The notes beneath the pieces were generated by a model that was not told where the DNA came from, searched no databases, and saw nothing but the letters and a program-made list of their open reading frames with translations. From contig CAVTIC010000007.1 in NCBI GenBank assembly GCA_963734685.1, forward strand, positions 1,280,532-1,344,531: a stretch of 64,000 bases of DNA, in the 5' to 3' direction. This document shows positions 25,641 to 35,246 of this stretch, piece by piece. Every line of letters starts with the position of its first letter. The first letter of the stretch is position 1. Source of the DNA: JAOUEA01 sp963734685. Its GTDB lineage: Bacteria > Actinomycetota > UBA4738 > HRBIN12. Both the position numbers and the translations under genes were made by a program.

Positions 25641-28120
25641 AGCGTCGAGATCAGACGCTTCGTGACGAGGTTCACGAGCTTGGGAACGCGCACGATCTCC
25701 CTCTCGACCTCCCGACCGTCGACCGCCGCTCGCACCTTCTCGCTGTCACGCGCGAGCGCGAGTGCCGCTTCCTCGTCGATGTCGGCCGGCACCTCGGCCT
25801 TGTCGCGGAGCTTCCCGTCGACCTGGAAGATCATCGTGACCGTGTCCTCGACGACGAGCGCCGGGTCGTACGCGGGCCAAGCCGACGCGTGCACCGATCG
25901 CGGCTCGGCGAGGTCGACCCGCCAGAGTTCCTCGGCGGCATAGGGCGCGAACGGCGCGAGCAGCTGGGCGAGGGCGCGCGAGGCCTCGAGCGCTCCCCCA
26001 CCCGCGTCGAGGGTCGTGCGCATCTCGTTCGTGAGCACCTGCAGCTTCGAGATCGCCGTGTTGAACCTGAATCGGTCGAGGTCCTCGGTCACGCCCTTGA
26101 TCGTCTTGTGAGTCAGGCGCACGAGGCCGTCCGGCTCGGTCGTGTCGCCCCGTTCCACCGCGTCGCCGACCGCCGCGAACACGCGCCCGAGCCATGAGTG
26201 CACGCCCGGTCGCCGGTTCGGGTCGTCGCCGGCGATCAGCTTCCAGTCGATGTCGTCCTCGAACGGACCGGCGAACAGCATGACCAGGCGCATCGAGTCG
26301 GCGCCCCACCGTTCCACGAGTGGCATCGGCTCGACGACGTTGCCCTTGCTCTTCGACATCGACGCCCCGTCGTAGATCACCTGGCCCTGATTCATCAGCT
26401 TCGGGAACGGCTCGGTGAACCCGACCAGACCCATGTCGAAGAGCACCTTCGTGAAGAACCGCGTGTACAGCAGGTGCAGGATCGCGTGTTCGACCCCGCC
26501 CGTGTACTGACCGACCGGCATCCACCGGTCGACATCCTCGCGGCGGAACGGTCCCTCCTCGTACCCCGGCGAGCAGTAGCGGAACAGGTACCAGCTCGAG
26601 TCGACGAACGTGTCCATCGTGTCGGTGTCGCGCGTGGCTTCACCGCCGCAGCTCGGACAGGCCACGTGCTTCCAGGTGGGATGGCGTGCGAGCGGCGATT
26701 CCCCGCCCAACCGGAAGTCGGCGTCGTCGGGCAGCCGGACCGGCAGCTCAGCGTCGGGCACGGCGACCTCGCCGCAGGTCGGGCAGTGCACGATCGGGAT
26801 CGGCGCGCCCCAGAACCGCTGCCGGCTCAACAGCCAGTCTCGCAACCGGAAGTGCACGCTGGGCTCGCCGCGCCCCTCCCGTTGGAGCCACGCCGCAACC
26901 TTCGCGATCGAGCCCGGTGAGTGCTCCCCGTCGAAGACCTCGCTGTTGACCATCACGCCTTCGTGCGGCATCGCTTCGGTCATCGCGTCGGGATCGATCG
27001 GGTCCGAACCCTCCGGCTGGATCACGACCCGCACCGGCAGCCCGTGCTGCCGTGCGAACGCGAAGTCGCGCTCGTCGTGCGCGGGCACGGCCATGATCGC
27101 GCCGGTGCCGTACTCCATCAGCACGTACGGCGCGGCATAAGCCGGCACCGTCTCGCCGTTCACCGGGTTCACCGCATGGACGCCGAGGAACACACCTTCC
27201 TTCGTGTCGGCGGCCTCGCGGTCGACCATCGACGCCAGGCGGGCGCGTTCGATCAGCGGTTCGACCTCGCTCCAGGTGCCGGCCTGCTTCGCGAGGCGCT
27301 CGACCGCCGGGTGCTCGACCGAGAAGACGAAGAACGTCACCCCCCACAGCGTGTCGGGTCGCGTCGTGAAGACCTCGATCTCCTCACCGGTCTCCTCGAT
27401 CGTGAAGGTCACGCGGGCGCCCTCGCTACGGCCGATCCAGTTGCGCTGCATCGTGAGCACGCGCTCGGGCCACTCGTCGAGCGTGTCCATGTCGTCGAGC
27501 AGGCGCTGGGCGTAGTCGATGATCCTGAAGAACCACTGTGTGAGGTTGCGGCGCTCGACCATCGTGCCGCACCGCTCGCACGCTCCCTGGATCACCTGCT
27601 CGTTCGCGAGCACGGTCTGGTCGTTCGGACACCAGTTGACCGGCGACGCCTTCCGATAGGCCAGATCCCTCTCGAAGAACCGAAGGAACAACCACTGGGT
27701 CCACCGGTAGTACTCGGGGTCGCAGGTGGCGAGGCGGCGCGTCCAGTCGAACGACATGCCCATGCGTCGGAACGATCGTGCCTGCTGGTCGATGTTTGCC
27801 TGCGTCCACTCCGCCGGCGGCACTCCTCGCTTGATCGCGGCGTTCTCGGCCGGCAGGCCGAACGCATCCCAACCGATCGGATGCAGCACGTTGTGGCCCT
27901 GCATCACCTTGTACCGCGCGATCACATCACCCCCACTGAACGCCTCAGCGTGGCCCATATGCAGGTCGCCGGAGGGGTACGGGAACATGTCGAGCGCGTA
28001 GAAGCGAGGGCGCGGGTCGTCGAGATCCTCCGATGCCTCGTAGATGCGCTCGTCGTCCCAGACCTGCTGCCACTTCGGCTCGATCTCGGATGCGTCGTAC
28101 CGCCTGCTCATGGTCGGCAC
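25592..28120 (-). CDS. leuS: Leucyl-tRNA synthetase
   Basis: An 842-residue class I aminoacyl-tRNA synthetase. The HIGH-type motif is PYPSGDLHMGHAEAF, the KMSKS motif is SMSKSKGN, and the CP1 editing domain and the anticodon-binding domain are present. The start is GTG 28120 or ATG 28111. The C-terminal ~16 residues (RLISTLNQFTVTRTRC onward) look atypical and overlap the antisense pseudogene, so a late frameshift may have replaced the native end. It follows the FG-GAP gene by 12 bp, which suggests co-transcription. Confidence 0.97.
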   Translation of the reverse strand: MPTMSRRYDASEIEPKWQQVWDDERIYEASEDLDDPRPRFYALDMFPYPSGDLHMGHAEAFSGGDVIARYKVMQGHNVLHPIGWDAFGLPAENAAIKRGVPPAEWTQANIDQQARSFRRMGMSFDWTRRLATCDPEYYRWTQWLFLRFFERDLAYRKASPVNWCPNDQTVLANEQVIQGACERCGTMVERRNLTQWFFRIIDYAQRLLDDMDTLDEWPERVLTMQRNWIGRSEGARVTFTIEETGEEIEVFTTRPDTLWGVTFFVFSVEHPAVERLAKQAGTWSEVEPLIERARLASMVDREAADTKEGVFLGVHAVNPVNGETVPAYAAPYVLMEYGTGAIMAVPAHDERDFAFARQHGLPVRVVIQPEGSDPIDPDAMTEAMPHEGVMVNSEVFDGEHSPGSIAKVAAWLQREGRGEPSVHFRLRDWLLSRQRFWGAPIPIVHCPTCGEVAVPDAELPVRLPDDADFRLGGESPLARHPTWKHVACPSCGGEATRDTDTMDTFVDSSWYLFRYCSPGYEEGPFRREDVDRWMPVGQYTGGVEHAILHLLYTRFFTKVLFDMGLVGFTEPFPKLMNQGQVIYDGASMSKSKGNVVEPMPLVERWGADSMRLVMLFAGPFEDDIDWKLIAGDDPNRRPGVHSWLGRVFAAVGDAVERGDTTEPDGLVRLTHKTIKGVTEDLDRFRFNTAISKLQVLTNEMRTTLDAGGGALEASRALAQLLAPFAPYAAEELWRVDLAEPRSVHASAWPAYDPALVVEDTVTMIFQVDGKLRDKAEVPADIDEEAALALARDSEKVRAAVDGREVEREIVRVPKLVNLVTKRLISTLNQFTVTRTRCTALLA

Positions 28121-28132
28121 ATCGTACCGGCG

Positions 28133-29398
28133 TCATGTGGGCGCGGGTTGCCAGTCCCCCATCGTGAGCAGCTGTTCGGGACCCGTCGGGAACCCGGGCT
28201 GGTCGAGACCGCCGCCGTTCGTGACCACGATGTCGTCCAAGCCGTCGCGATCGATGTCGAGGGCGGCTGCGCCGTCGCCGCATCCGGTCGGCACCGGATC
28301 GACGCGGTGCCGGACGAAGCCTTCACCGTCGCGACCTAGGAACAGCTGGTCGTCCCGGTTCACCCGGTCGACGCATCCCTGCACGACGTAGATGTCGAGG
28401 GCGCCGTTGCCGTCAACGTCGCCCACCGCCACGCCGTGGCCGGCGTCGAGTGAGCGGTCCAGCGCCGTTCGGCGGAAGCTGCCGGACGCCCCGTGGAGCC
28501 GCACGACCACGCGGTGACGGGCCACGAGCACCAGATCGAGGCGCCCGTCGGCGTCGACGTCCGCAGCGGCCGCCGCCTTCACCGGGAACAGCGGGAGGCC
28601 CAGCTGCGTCGTCACGTCGACGAACCCCGCCGAGAGCCGCTTGAAGACGTGCAGCCTCCGGCTTCCGCATACGACCAGGTCCTGCCACCCGTCGGCGTTC
28701 AGGTCCGCGACCACGGTGCACACGTTGCCGTGCTCTTCCATGAGCCCGAGATCCACCTCCACGAAGCCCTGGCCATCGGCGTCGACGAACGTCCTGTTCG
28801 GGCTCATGTACTGGTCACGTCTAGGAGCGTCGTTGCCCAGGAACAGATCTGGGAACGGGTCGTGGTCGAGGTCGATGAATGCCGGGAAGCGCCCACGTCC
28901 CCACACATCCTCGACCCCGTACGCGGCCGCTCGATCCGTGAACGTTCCCTGCGGACCCTGCATCCAGAGCTCGTTCCATTTGTCCGCCGTGCCCTGCCGG
29001 GCACCCTTTGCGCAGAAGATGTCGTCCAAGCCATCCTGGTCGACGTCTGCGATCGCACACCCGTGACGGTCGTTCCGGCCGTGGACCGCATCGACGAACG
29101 ACGCGATCGGCTGCAGGCCTGTACTCGCGTCTCCGTACGGTGCGTTGCGGAAGAGCTGCGCAGGCCGGCCGTGGCGACTGATCAGCAGGTCCGGCCATCC
29201 GTCGTCGTCCAGATCGTGCACGACGATGCCGTAGCTGGACGCATCGAGCGACAACCCCATCGCCGGGCCGATGTCTCTGAGCCTCGCCCGGCGTTCGGGG
29301 CTGCCCGCCATCCCCGGCGACGCGGCGAGCGCCACCGTCATGAGAACGACGAGGGCGGCGATCGCCGAGCGCCAGCCGGTGGTCACCAGGGACTTCAC
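28133..29398 (-). CDS. Secreted FG-GAP/VCBS repeat protein (beta-propeller)
   Basis: A 421-residue exported protein with a Sec signal (SAIAALVVLMTVALAASPGMA). The mature part is a run of FG-GAP/VCBS repeats with calcium-loop style Asp motifs: VVHDLDDDGWPDLL, IADVDQDGLDDIF, VVADLNADGWQDLV, AAADVDADGRLDLV, AVGDVDGNGALDIY and ALDIDRDGLDDIV. This gives about seven blades. Such proteins bind carbohydrates or proteins at the cell surface; no catalytic residues are visible. GTG 29398 lies 10 bp after the GGDEF-EAL gene and 12 bp before leuS. Confidence 0.88.
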   Translation of the reverse strand: MKSLVTTGWRSAIAALVVLMTVALAASPGMAGSPERRARLRDIGPAMGLSLDASSYGIVVHDLDDDGWPDLLISRHGRPAQLFRNAPYGDASTGLQPIASFVDAVHGRNDRHGCAIADVDQDGLDDIFCAKGARQGTADKWNELWMQGPQGTFTDRAAAYGVEDVWGRGRFPAFIDLDHDPFPDLFLGNDAPRRDQYMSPNRTFVDADGQGFVEVDLGLMEEHGNVCTVVADLNADGWQDLVVCGSRRLHVFKRLSAGFVDVTTQLGLPLFPVKAAAAADVDADGRLDLVLVARHRVVVRLHGASGSFRRTALDRSLDAGHGVAVGDVDGNGALDIYVVQGCVDRVNRDDQLFLGRDGEGFVRHRVDPVPTGCGDGAAALDIDRDGLDDIVVTNGGGLDQPGFPTGPEQLLTMGDWQPAPT

Positions 29399-29408
29399 TG
29401 ATCCCCCG

Positions 29409-31532
29409 TCAGCCCGTCCTCGGAGCCGTGAGGAGGTCGCCGGACCGGGCGACCAGCCCCGGGATCTCCTCGGCGGGCACGGGCCTCGCGAAGTAGAAGC
29501 CCTGTCCCAACGGGCAACCGTGAGCCCGGAGGAACTCGAGTTCGCCCACCGACTCGATCCCCTCGGCGACCGCGTGCATGCCGAGCCCGCTTGCGAGCTG
29601 GATCATCGCCCGCACCATGCTCGCGAGCCCGGTGTCGCGGTGCACGTCACGGATGAACGAACGGTCGATCTTGAGGATGTCCACGGGCAGGTGCTTCAGG
29701 CGAGCGAGCGACGAGTACCCGGTGCCGAAGTCGTCGATCGCGAGCGTGAGGCCCCAGGCGTGCAGCTCGGACAGGATCTTCTGGGTTCGATCGGGGTCGG
29801 CCATCGCGGTCGACTCGGTGATCTCGACGACGATCGTCGACGGGTCGACGTCGGCGGCACGGAGCTTCGCGAGCACCTTGTCGGCGAGGTGGGCCGACCA
29901 GAGCTGGCGTGGCGAGAGGTTGAATCCGACCGTGAGATCGAGGCCGGCGGCGGCCCATGCACGCTGCTGGGTGGCCATCGCGTCGATCACCCAGTCGCCG
30001 ATCGCCTCGATCAGCCCGAGCTCTTCCGCCAGGGGGATGAACTCGCCGGGAGGCACGATGCCGCCGGTGGGGTCCTGCCAGCGCACCAGGGCCTCGACGC
30101 CGTCCACCGATCCGTCGGACAGGTTCACGACCGGTTGGTAGTGCAGGATCCAGTGCTCCTGCTCGACGGCACGCCGTAGGCGGGTCGTGAGCGAGAGCTT
30201 CTTCAGCGGATCCTCTCCGCTCGTGGCGAATACCACGTAGCCGCCGGGCTCCTGCCGCTTGGACTGGTACATCGCCGAGTCGGCATTCTGCATGAGGGTC
30301 TCGGCGTCGAGCGCGTCCTGCGGGAACAACGAGATGCCGACCGACCCCGTCGCGATGAACTCGGTCCCGTTCAGCTGGAACGGCTCCGCGAGCGCCTCGT
30401 GCACCCTGGCGGCGACCGATTCCGCTACGACCATCGCGGCGTCGGTGCCGGGCATCGGTCCGGTCCCGCGGTCGAGGTCGGACAGGAGCAGCAGGAACTC
30501 GTCGCCGCCCTGACGGGCGACCAGGTCGGTCTCGCGAGTGCAGCCGCGCAAGCGCTCGGCCAACTGGGCGAGCAGCTGGTCGCCTGCGGCGTGGCCCAGC
30601 GAGTCGTTCACGAGCTTGAAGTTGTCCAGGTCCAGGTAGACCACACCCACGCCGAGATCGTGGCGGCGGGCCCTCGAGATCGCGTTTCCCAGCATCTCCT
30701 CGAAGAGCAGCCGGTTGGGCAGGCCTGTGAGCTTGTCGTGGTAGGCCAGGAACGCGACCTGCTCCTCGGCGGCCTTCCGCGCGGAGATGTCGAAGATCAC
30801 ACCCTGGATCAACCAGGGATCGCCCTGCTCGTCGGCGATCGGGTAGGCCTGCTCGAGCACCCACTTGACCGTGCCGTCCTCGTGCACCATCCGGTACTCG
30901 TGGTTCAGTGTGGTGCGGCTGTTGAAGGCGTCCTCGTACTCTTGCCACGCCCGGTCGAAATCATCGGGGTGCACGTGGTTCCGCCAACAGTACGGGTCGG
31001 TGAGCCACTCCTGCGGGTCGACCCCGAGCAAGGTCACGACCTGCGGACTCACATAGATCGAGTCCGAGTTCTCGTCGACGGGGTCGAGATAGACGACCGC
31101 GGGGATCTGCTCGACGAGGGCCTGGTACTTCGCCTCGGCCTCGAACCTCGCCTCGCGACCGGCCTGCAGGTCCGAGGCGTCGCGGAGCGTGACGACCAGC
31201 AACGCCTCGGGTCCGTCGATGCGACCCACGTGCACCTCGACCGGGAGGTCTCCGCCTCCGGTGGTGCGGCAGACGGCTTCGACCCGTGATCCGGGCTGCA
31301 GATCGAGGATGTCTGCGGCGATCAGCAGCTCGATCGATCGCCCGACCAACTCGTCGCGATCGAAGCCCGTGAGCTGCTCGAAGCGATGGTTGGCGAACAA
31401 GATGCGGCCGTCCGCGCGCGTGACGACGAGGCACTCGGGCGTCGCCTCCAGCAGCGAGCCCGGCTCGATCGTCGCCGCGAGGTGAACGGCGGCAGCGTCG
31501 GCTACCGGCGCCCGCTCGTGTTCGGTCGCCAT
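29409..31532 (-). CDS. PAS-PAS-GGDEF-EAL cyclic di-GMP enzyme
   Basis: A 707-residue cytoplasmic signalling protein. Two PAS-type sensor domains (about residues 28-260) precede a diguanylate cyclase domain with intact GGDEF and an inhibitory RxxD site (RETD) five residues before it. The EAL phosphodiesterase domain keeps EALVRW, NLSPRQL, EITEST, DDFGTGYSS and the C-terminal AEGIES, so both activities may be real. No membrane helix. ATG 31532 is chosen where the PAS region begins; a long open frame upstream lacks protein-like composition. The downstream FG-GAP gene is 10 bp away. Confidence 0.94.
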   Translation of the reverse strand: MATEHERAPVADAAAVHLAATIEPGSLLEATPECLVVTRADGRILFANHRFEQLTGFDRDELVGRSIELLIAADILDLQPGSRVEAVCRTTGGGDLPVEVHVGRIDGPEALLVVTLRDASDLQAGREARFEAEAKYQALVEQIPAVVYLDPVDENSDSIYVSPQVVTLLGVDPQEWLTDPYCWRNHVHPDDFDRAWQEYEDAFNSRTTLNHEYRMVHEDGTVKWVLEQAYPIADEQGDPWLIQGVIFDISARKAAEEQVAFLAYHDKLTGLPNRLLFEEMLGNAISRARRHDLGVGVVYLDLDNFKLVNDSLGHAAGDQLLAQLAERLRGCTRETDLVARQGGDEFLLLLSDLDRGTGPMPGTDAAMVVAESVAARVHEALAEPFQLNGTEFIATGSVGISLFPQDALDAETLMQNADSAMYQSKRQEPGGYVVFATSGEDPLKKLSLTTRLRRAVEQEHWILHYQPVVNLSDGSVDGVEALVRWQDPTGGIVPPGEFIPLAEELGLIEAIGDWVIDAMATQQRAWAAAGLDLTVGFNLSPRQLWSAHLADKVLAKLRAADVDPSTIVVEITESTAMADPDRTQKILSELHAWGLTLAIDDFGTGYSSLARLKHLPVDILKIDRSFIRDVHRDTGLASMVRAMIQLASGLGMHAVAEGIESVGELEFLRAHGCPLGQGFYFARPVPAEEIPGLVARSGDLLTAPRTG

Positions 31533-31663
31533 GCGTGTCAACCCTTCCGAGGCATCGGTTCTCTGGAACAGACATCGGGCGGTCGCTCCCGTGACCTGAG
31601 CATGTCGTGCGCGTGCGTGGGTTCGGCACGGATCCCGCCGAACGGGGGCCCTATGCTCGGTGG

Positions 31664-32107
31664 GTGACGCACCGCGTGGAACGCGTGATCGAGACCGGCT
31701 GCTCCCAGGAGCGAGCCTTCGACTTCGTGGCCGACTTCTCCACCACCGAGGAGTGGGACCCCGGCATCCCACAGGCTCGGCGGTTGGACGACGGGCCGCT
31801 CGGCGTGGGCAGCCGCTTCGAGCTGCTCTCACGCTTCGGCTCGAAGGAGCAGACGATCGTGTACGAGATCACAACGTTCGACCGGCCGAACGGCGTCACG
31901 TTCGTCGGCGACGGGAAGAACTTCCACGGCGCCGACGTGATCTCGTTCGCACCGCGCGACGGCGGCGGTACGGTCGTCACCTACGTCGCCGACCTCGGGC
32001 TCAAGGGGCTCGCGTCCATGGCGCTGCCGTTGATCCGAGGCAGGCTCGACGAGATGAGCGATCGAGCGGTGGCCGGGCTCCGGGAAGCGCTCGAGGCCCG
32101 CGCCTGA
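31664..32107 (+). CDS. SRPBCC family protein
   Basis: A 147-residue protein beginning VTHRVERVIETGCSQERAFD with the START-like helix-grip pattern (FDFVADFSTTEEWDPG). It ends in the usual long helix. Possible roles are lipid or polyketide binding; none can be assigned. GTG 31664 gives family length. It is divergent from the GGDEF-EAL gene and ends 6 bp from the convergent GNAT gene. Confidence 0.8.
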   Translation: MTHRVERVIETGCSQERAFDFVADFSTTEEWDPGIPQARRLDDGPLGVGSRFELLSRFGSKEQTIVYEITTFDRPNGVTFVGDGKNFHGADVISFAPRDGGGTVVTYVADLGLKGLASMALPLIRGRLDEMSDRAVAGLREALEARA

Positions 32108-32113
32108 CGAAGC

Positions 32114-32596
32114 TCAGTCCCCGGCGAGCCGCATCCAGACGTAGGCTCGAGGCTGAGTCGGGTTGAAGGCGGCCTCCTGCTCGGGCGACGCGCGCACGAA
32201 GCCCGCTCCCGAGTAGCACGCGATCGCCGGGGCGTTGTCGGGCACGACCCGGACCCATACCTCGTCGAACCCGGCGTCAGCGACCCGCGTGGACAGCGCG
32301 CCCACGAGGAGTCGCCCGATCCCGCGGCCCCGCCTCGCCGGATCGACGATCAGGCGAGCGAGCTCGGCCTCGCCTTCCTCGGGATCGTTCCAGACCTCGC
32401 CGTAGGCGACGGGCTCATCATCGTCGAGCAGCATCCACGCGTGCACGTCGGGGTCGGCGTGCCACGTGGCGAACACGGCCGGGTCGAGCGGATGGTCGCG
32501 GCGAGCAGCCCACCGATCGAGCTCCGCCGCCGAGGTCGCCCATGACGCGACGAGCGTCGCATGTCCGGGATCGAACGCGATCAGCTCGACAGACAC
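32114..32596 (-). CDS. GNAT-family N-acetyltransferase
   Basis: A 160-residue acetyltransferase with the acetyl-CoA loop DPARRGRGIGRLLVGAL at about residues 86-102 and the following VRVVPDNAPAIACYSGAGF. The acceptor is unknown. It begins 3 bp after the saccharopine-dehydrogenase-family gene, so the two are almost certainly co-transcribed and may act on the same amine or amino acid; that link is inference. Confidence 0.87.
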   Translation of the reverse strand: MSVELIAFDPGHATLVASWATSAAELDRWAARRDHPLDPAVFATWHADPDVHAWMLLDDDEPVAYGEVWNDPEEGEAELARLIVDPARRGRGIGRLLVGALSTRVADAGFDEVWVRVVPDNAPAIACYSGAGFVRASPEQEAAFNPTQPRAYVWMRLAGD

Positions 32597-32599
32597 CAG

Positions 32600-33820
32600 T
32601 TACGGGGTCCGGGTGATCTCGGTCATCCCCCAAGGGCTGCCGTGGTCGTTCAGCAGGTCCATGAACGGCACCGCGTCGAAGGCCTCGGGGCCGAGCACGC
32701 CCGCGCCCGACCATGCTCCGTTCGCGAGCAGCTCCAGGCCGATCACGGGATTGATCGCCGTCTGCCACACGACCGCCTGAGCACCATCGTCCCTCCAGGT
32801 CTGCTCGTTGTCGACCACGTGGTACAGGTAGACCTCCCTGGGCGTCCCGTCGATGCCGGTCCCTGTGATCCACGTCCCGGCGCAGGTCTTGCCGGTCATC
32901 CGGTCGCCGAGCGTCATGGGGTCGGGAAGGGCGGCCGCGACCACGTCGCGCGGGGAGACCTCGACGCCGCGCACGCTCACCGTCTCCACCCGGTCGAGCC
33001 CGAGCTTGTGCAGGGTCTCGAGCACCTGGATGAACTCGTCGCCGAGGCCGTACTTGAAGGTGACGCGCCGGCAGTCGACCCAGCGCGGCACCAGCAGCAC
33101 CTCTTCGTGCTCGACGTTCACGCATTCGACGTCGCCGATGCCCTCGGGGAACGTGAACGTCTCGGGCTCGCTGAACGGGGCGGTCGTGAACCACCCACGG
33201 TCCTTCTCCCAGATCACGGGAGGGTTCAGGCATTCCTCGATCGTGGTCCAGATCGAGAACGTAGGCGCGAAGTCGTAGCCCTCGATCTCGAGGTTGGCGC
33301 CGTCGCGCACCCCGACCTCGTCGACCTCGCTGAAGAGGTGGTCGGCGGCGTAACGCGCGAACACATCGGCAGCCCCCGGCTCGATACCGATGCCGACGAG
33401 CGCGAGCGCCCCGCGATCCTCCCAGAGGTCGGCCATCGCGAATTGGTCGTCGCCCAGCTTCTTCCCCGTTTCCTCGTACGGTCGTTCCGGGTGGGGCTCG
33501 GACAACGACATCGCCAAGTCCATGTAGTCCACGCCGGCCTCGAGGGCCCCGAGGAAGACCGGCATCACGAACCTGGGGTCTGCGGCGTTCAGCACGATGT
33601 CGCAGTCGAACGCGCGCACGGCGTCGGCGATCTGCGTCGTGTCGGTCGCGTCGAGCCTCGCCGCGGAGAACCTCCCGCCGCTCCCGTACCGATCCACCAC
33701 GCGCTGGGGCTTCGAGACGTCGATGTCGGTGAAGACGATGTGTTCGTAGAAGTCCCGGCGAGCCGCGATCGCCGCGAATGCCGAACCCACCCCGCCGGCA
33801 CCAACCACAAGGATCCTCAT
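32600..33820 (-). CDS. Saccharopine dehydrogenase / carboxynorspermidine synthase family protein
   Basis: A 406-residue NAD(P)-dependent enzyme opening with the Rossmann motif LVVGAGGVGSAFAAIAARR. The strand VFTDIDVSKPQRVVDRYG follows, then the C-terminal saccharopine-dehydrogenase domain (GIGIEPGAADVFARYAADHL). Family members form or split secondary amines such as carboxynorspermidine or saccharopine. ATG 33820 has GGGGAG upstream. It lies 109 bp after the peptide ABC operon and 3 bp before a GNAT gene, which suggests processing of an imported amine or peptide-derived product. Confidence 0.85.
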   Translation of the reverse strand: MRILVVGAGGVGSAFAAIAARRDFYEHIVFTDIDVSKPQRVVDRYGSGGRFSAARLDATDTTQIADAVRAFDCDIVLNAADPRFVMPVFLGALEAGVDYMDLAMSLSEPHPERPYEETGKKLGDDQFAMADLWEDRGALALVGIGIEPGAADVFARYAADHLFSEVDEVGVRDGANLEIEGYDFAPTFSIWTTIEECLNPPVIWEKDRGWFTTAPFSEPETFTFPEGIGDVECVNVEHEEVLLVPRWVDCRRVTFKYGLGDEFIQVLETLHKLGLDRVETVSVRGVEVSPRDVVAAALPDPMTLGDRMTGKTCAGTWITGTGIDGTPREVYLYHVVDNEQTWRDDGAQAVVWQTAINPVIGLELLANGAWSGAGVLGPEAFDAVPFMDLLNDHGSPWGMTEITRTP

Positions 33821-33929
33821 CGGTTGCACTCCCCTCGGACCTGCCCCCTCGGGCGTAGAAGGATGGATGGTAGCCGCCTTGGCTTCTCGCCGTGGTCGCC
33901 CCTTCTGGCCTCGGATCAGCGCCGGTCGC

Positions 33930-35246
33930 TCAGCCCGGTTCACTCGTCTCGTACAGGAGACAGGCGACCTCGACGTCCCCGACCGGATCGAGGACGGGGT
34001 CGACCGGAGGTCGGAAGAGCACCCTGACACCGTCGGGCTCCACGTGGGTCGAGGCGATCCCCGTCCACGTCGGCTCGTCAGGATCCGCCGTCCGCATCGC
34101 GTCGATGATCGTCATGACGTCGGCGCCGGTACGGCCCTTCCCCGACAGGACCAGGGCTTCCTCACTCGGCGACTCGAGGGTCTCGATGCTCCCGATGATC
34201 GCCCGCTCTCGCTCGAACTCCGCCTCCGGCATGCCGGCCCATCGGGCTTCCAGCCGGTCTTTGAGGTCCCGGCTCTCCCATCCGCAGCGTTCGAACGCCC
34301 GCGGACATCTGGGATGGAACGAGCAGCCGAGCGGTGGTTCGGCCGCGTCGGGCACTTCGCCGCGCGGCAGGTCAACGGGAACGGTTCGGCTCGCGTCCGG
34401 ATCGGGGACCGCACGAAGGAGCGCGACCGTGTACGGATGTTTGGGGTCCTCGAAGATCGCGTCGGTCGGTCCGAACTCCACGATCCGGCCCAAGTACATG
34501 ATCGCGATGTTGTCGCAGAAGAATTTCGCGGTGGCGAGGTCATGCGTGATGTAGAGATAGGTGAGGTCGAGCTCGGACTTCAGCTCCAACATCAGTTCGA
34601 GGATCTTCGCTCGCACGCTCATGTCGAGCATCGATACCGGCTCGTCCGCCACCAGGAGGTCGGGGCTCATGATGATCGCCCGAGCCAGCATCGCCCGCTG
34701 CTTCTGGCCTCCCGACAGGTCGCCCGGGTACTTGGGAAGGAACTGTTCGACCGGAGAGAGCCCGACCAGCTGGAGGGCGCTCGTCACCATCGGGATCGTG
34801 TCCCTCACCCGCTTGACGACCCCATGGACGATGAGCGGGTGTCCCACTGCTGTGAGCAGATCCATCGCTGGATTCAGCGAGGCGTGCGGGTCCTGGAACA
34901 CCATCTGCATCCGCTTGCGAAGCGGCCGGAATTCCCGCTCGCTCTTACCCACGAGCTCCTGTCCTTCGAAACGGATACTCCCGGACGTGGGTTGCACGAG
35001 GCCCAGGACCGTGCGCCCGAGCGTCGTCTTCCCGCTCCCGGACTCGCCCACCAGGCCGAGGACCTCGCCGCGGTGCAGATCGAACGAGACACCGTCGACC
35101 GCCTTTACCGATCCGGACTCGCGTCCGGTCAGGCGCTGCCCGAACGTTCCCCGAAGGGAGAAGTGCGTGCGAAGGTCCCGCACCTCGAGCAATGCCTCAC
35201 GGCCCGCAGCGTCGGGTTCCACGCCCGTCTCAGGCCTCGTCCGCAC
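33930..35246 (-). CDS. Dpp/Opp-type ABC transporter ATP-binding protein (second ATPase, extended C-terminus)
   Basis: A 438-residue ATPase with Walker A GESGSGKTTL, signature LSGGQKQR, Walker B LLVADEPVSMLD and the oligopeptide-type tail cysteines (SFHPRCPRAFERCG). Usual length is 320-345 residues; about 95 extra residues follow the cysteine motif (from RDLKDRLEARWAG on). Their high content of charged and branched residues suggests a small extra domain. It overlaps the first ATPase gene by 17 bp and ends the ABC operon. Confidence 0.92.
   Translation of the reverse strand: MRTRPETGVEPDAAGREALLEVRDLRTHFSLRGTFGQRLTGRESGSVKAVDGVSFDLHRGEVLGLVGESGSGKTTLGRTVLGLVQPTSGSIRFEGQELVGKSEREFRPLRKRMQMVFQDPHASLNPAMDLLTAVGHPLIVHGVVKRVRDTIPMVTSALQLVGLSPVEQFLPKYPGDLSGGQKQRAMLARAIIMSPDLLVADEPVSMLDMSVRAKILELMLELKSELDLTYLYITHDLATAKFFCDNIAIMYLGRIVEFGPTDAIFEDPKHPYTVALLRAVPDPDASRTVPVDLPRGEVPDAAEPPLGCSFHPRCPRAFERCGWESRDLKDRLEARWAGMPEAEFERERAIIGSIETLESPSEEALVLSGKGRTGADVMTIIDAMRTADPDEPTWTGIASTHVEPDGVRVLFRPPVDPVLDPVGDVEVACLLYETSEPG

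Noticed and set aside
31533..31663. c-di-GMP riboswitch before the GGDEF-EAL gene
   Set aside because: None of the conserved riboswitch core sequence or paired stems could be found in the 131-bp spacer.
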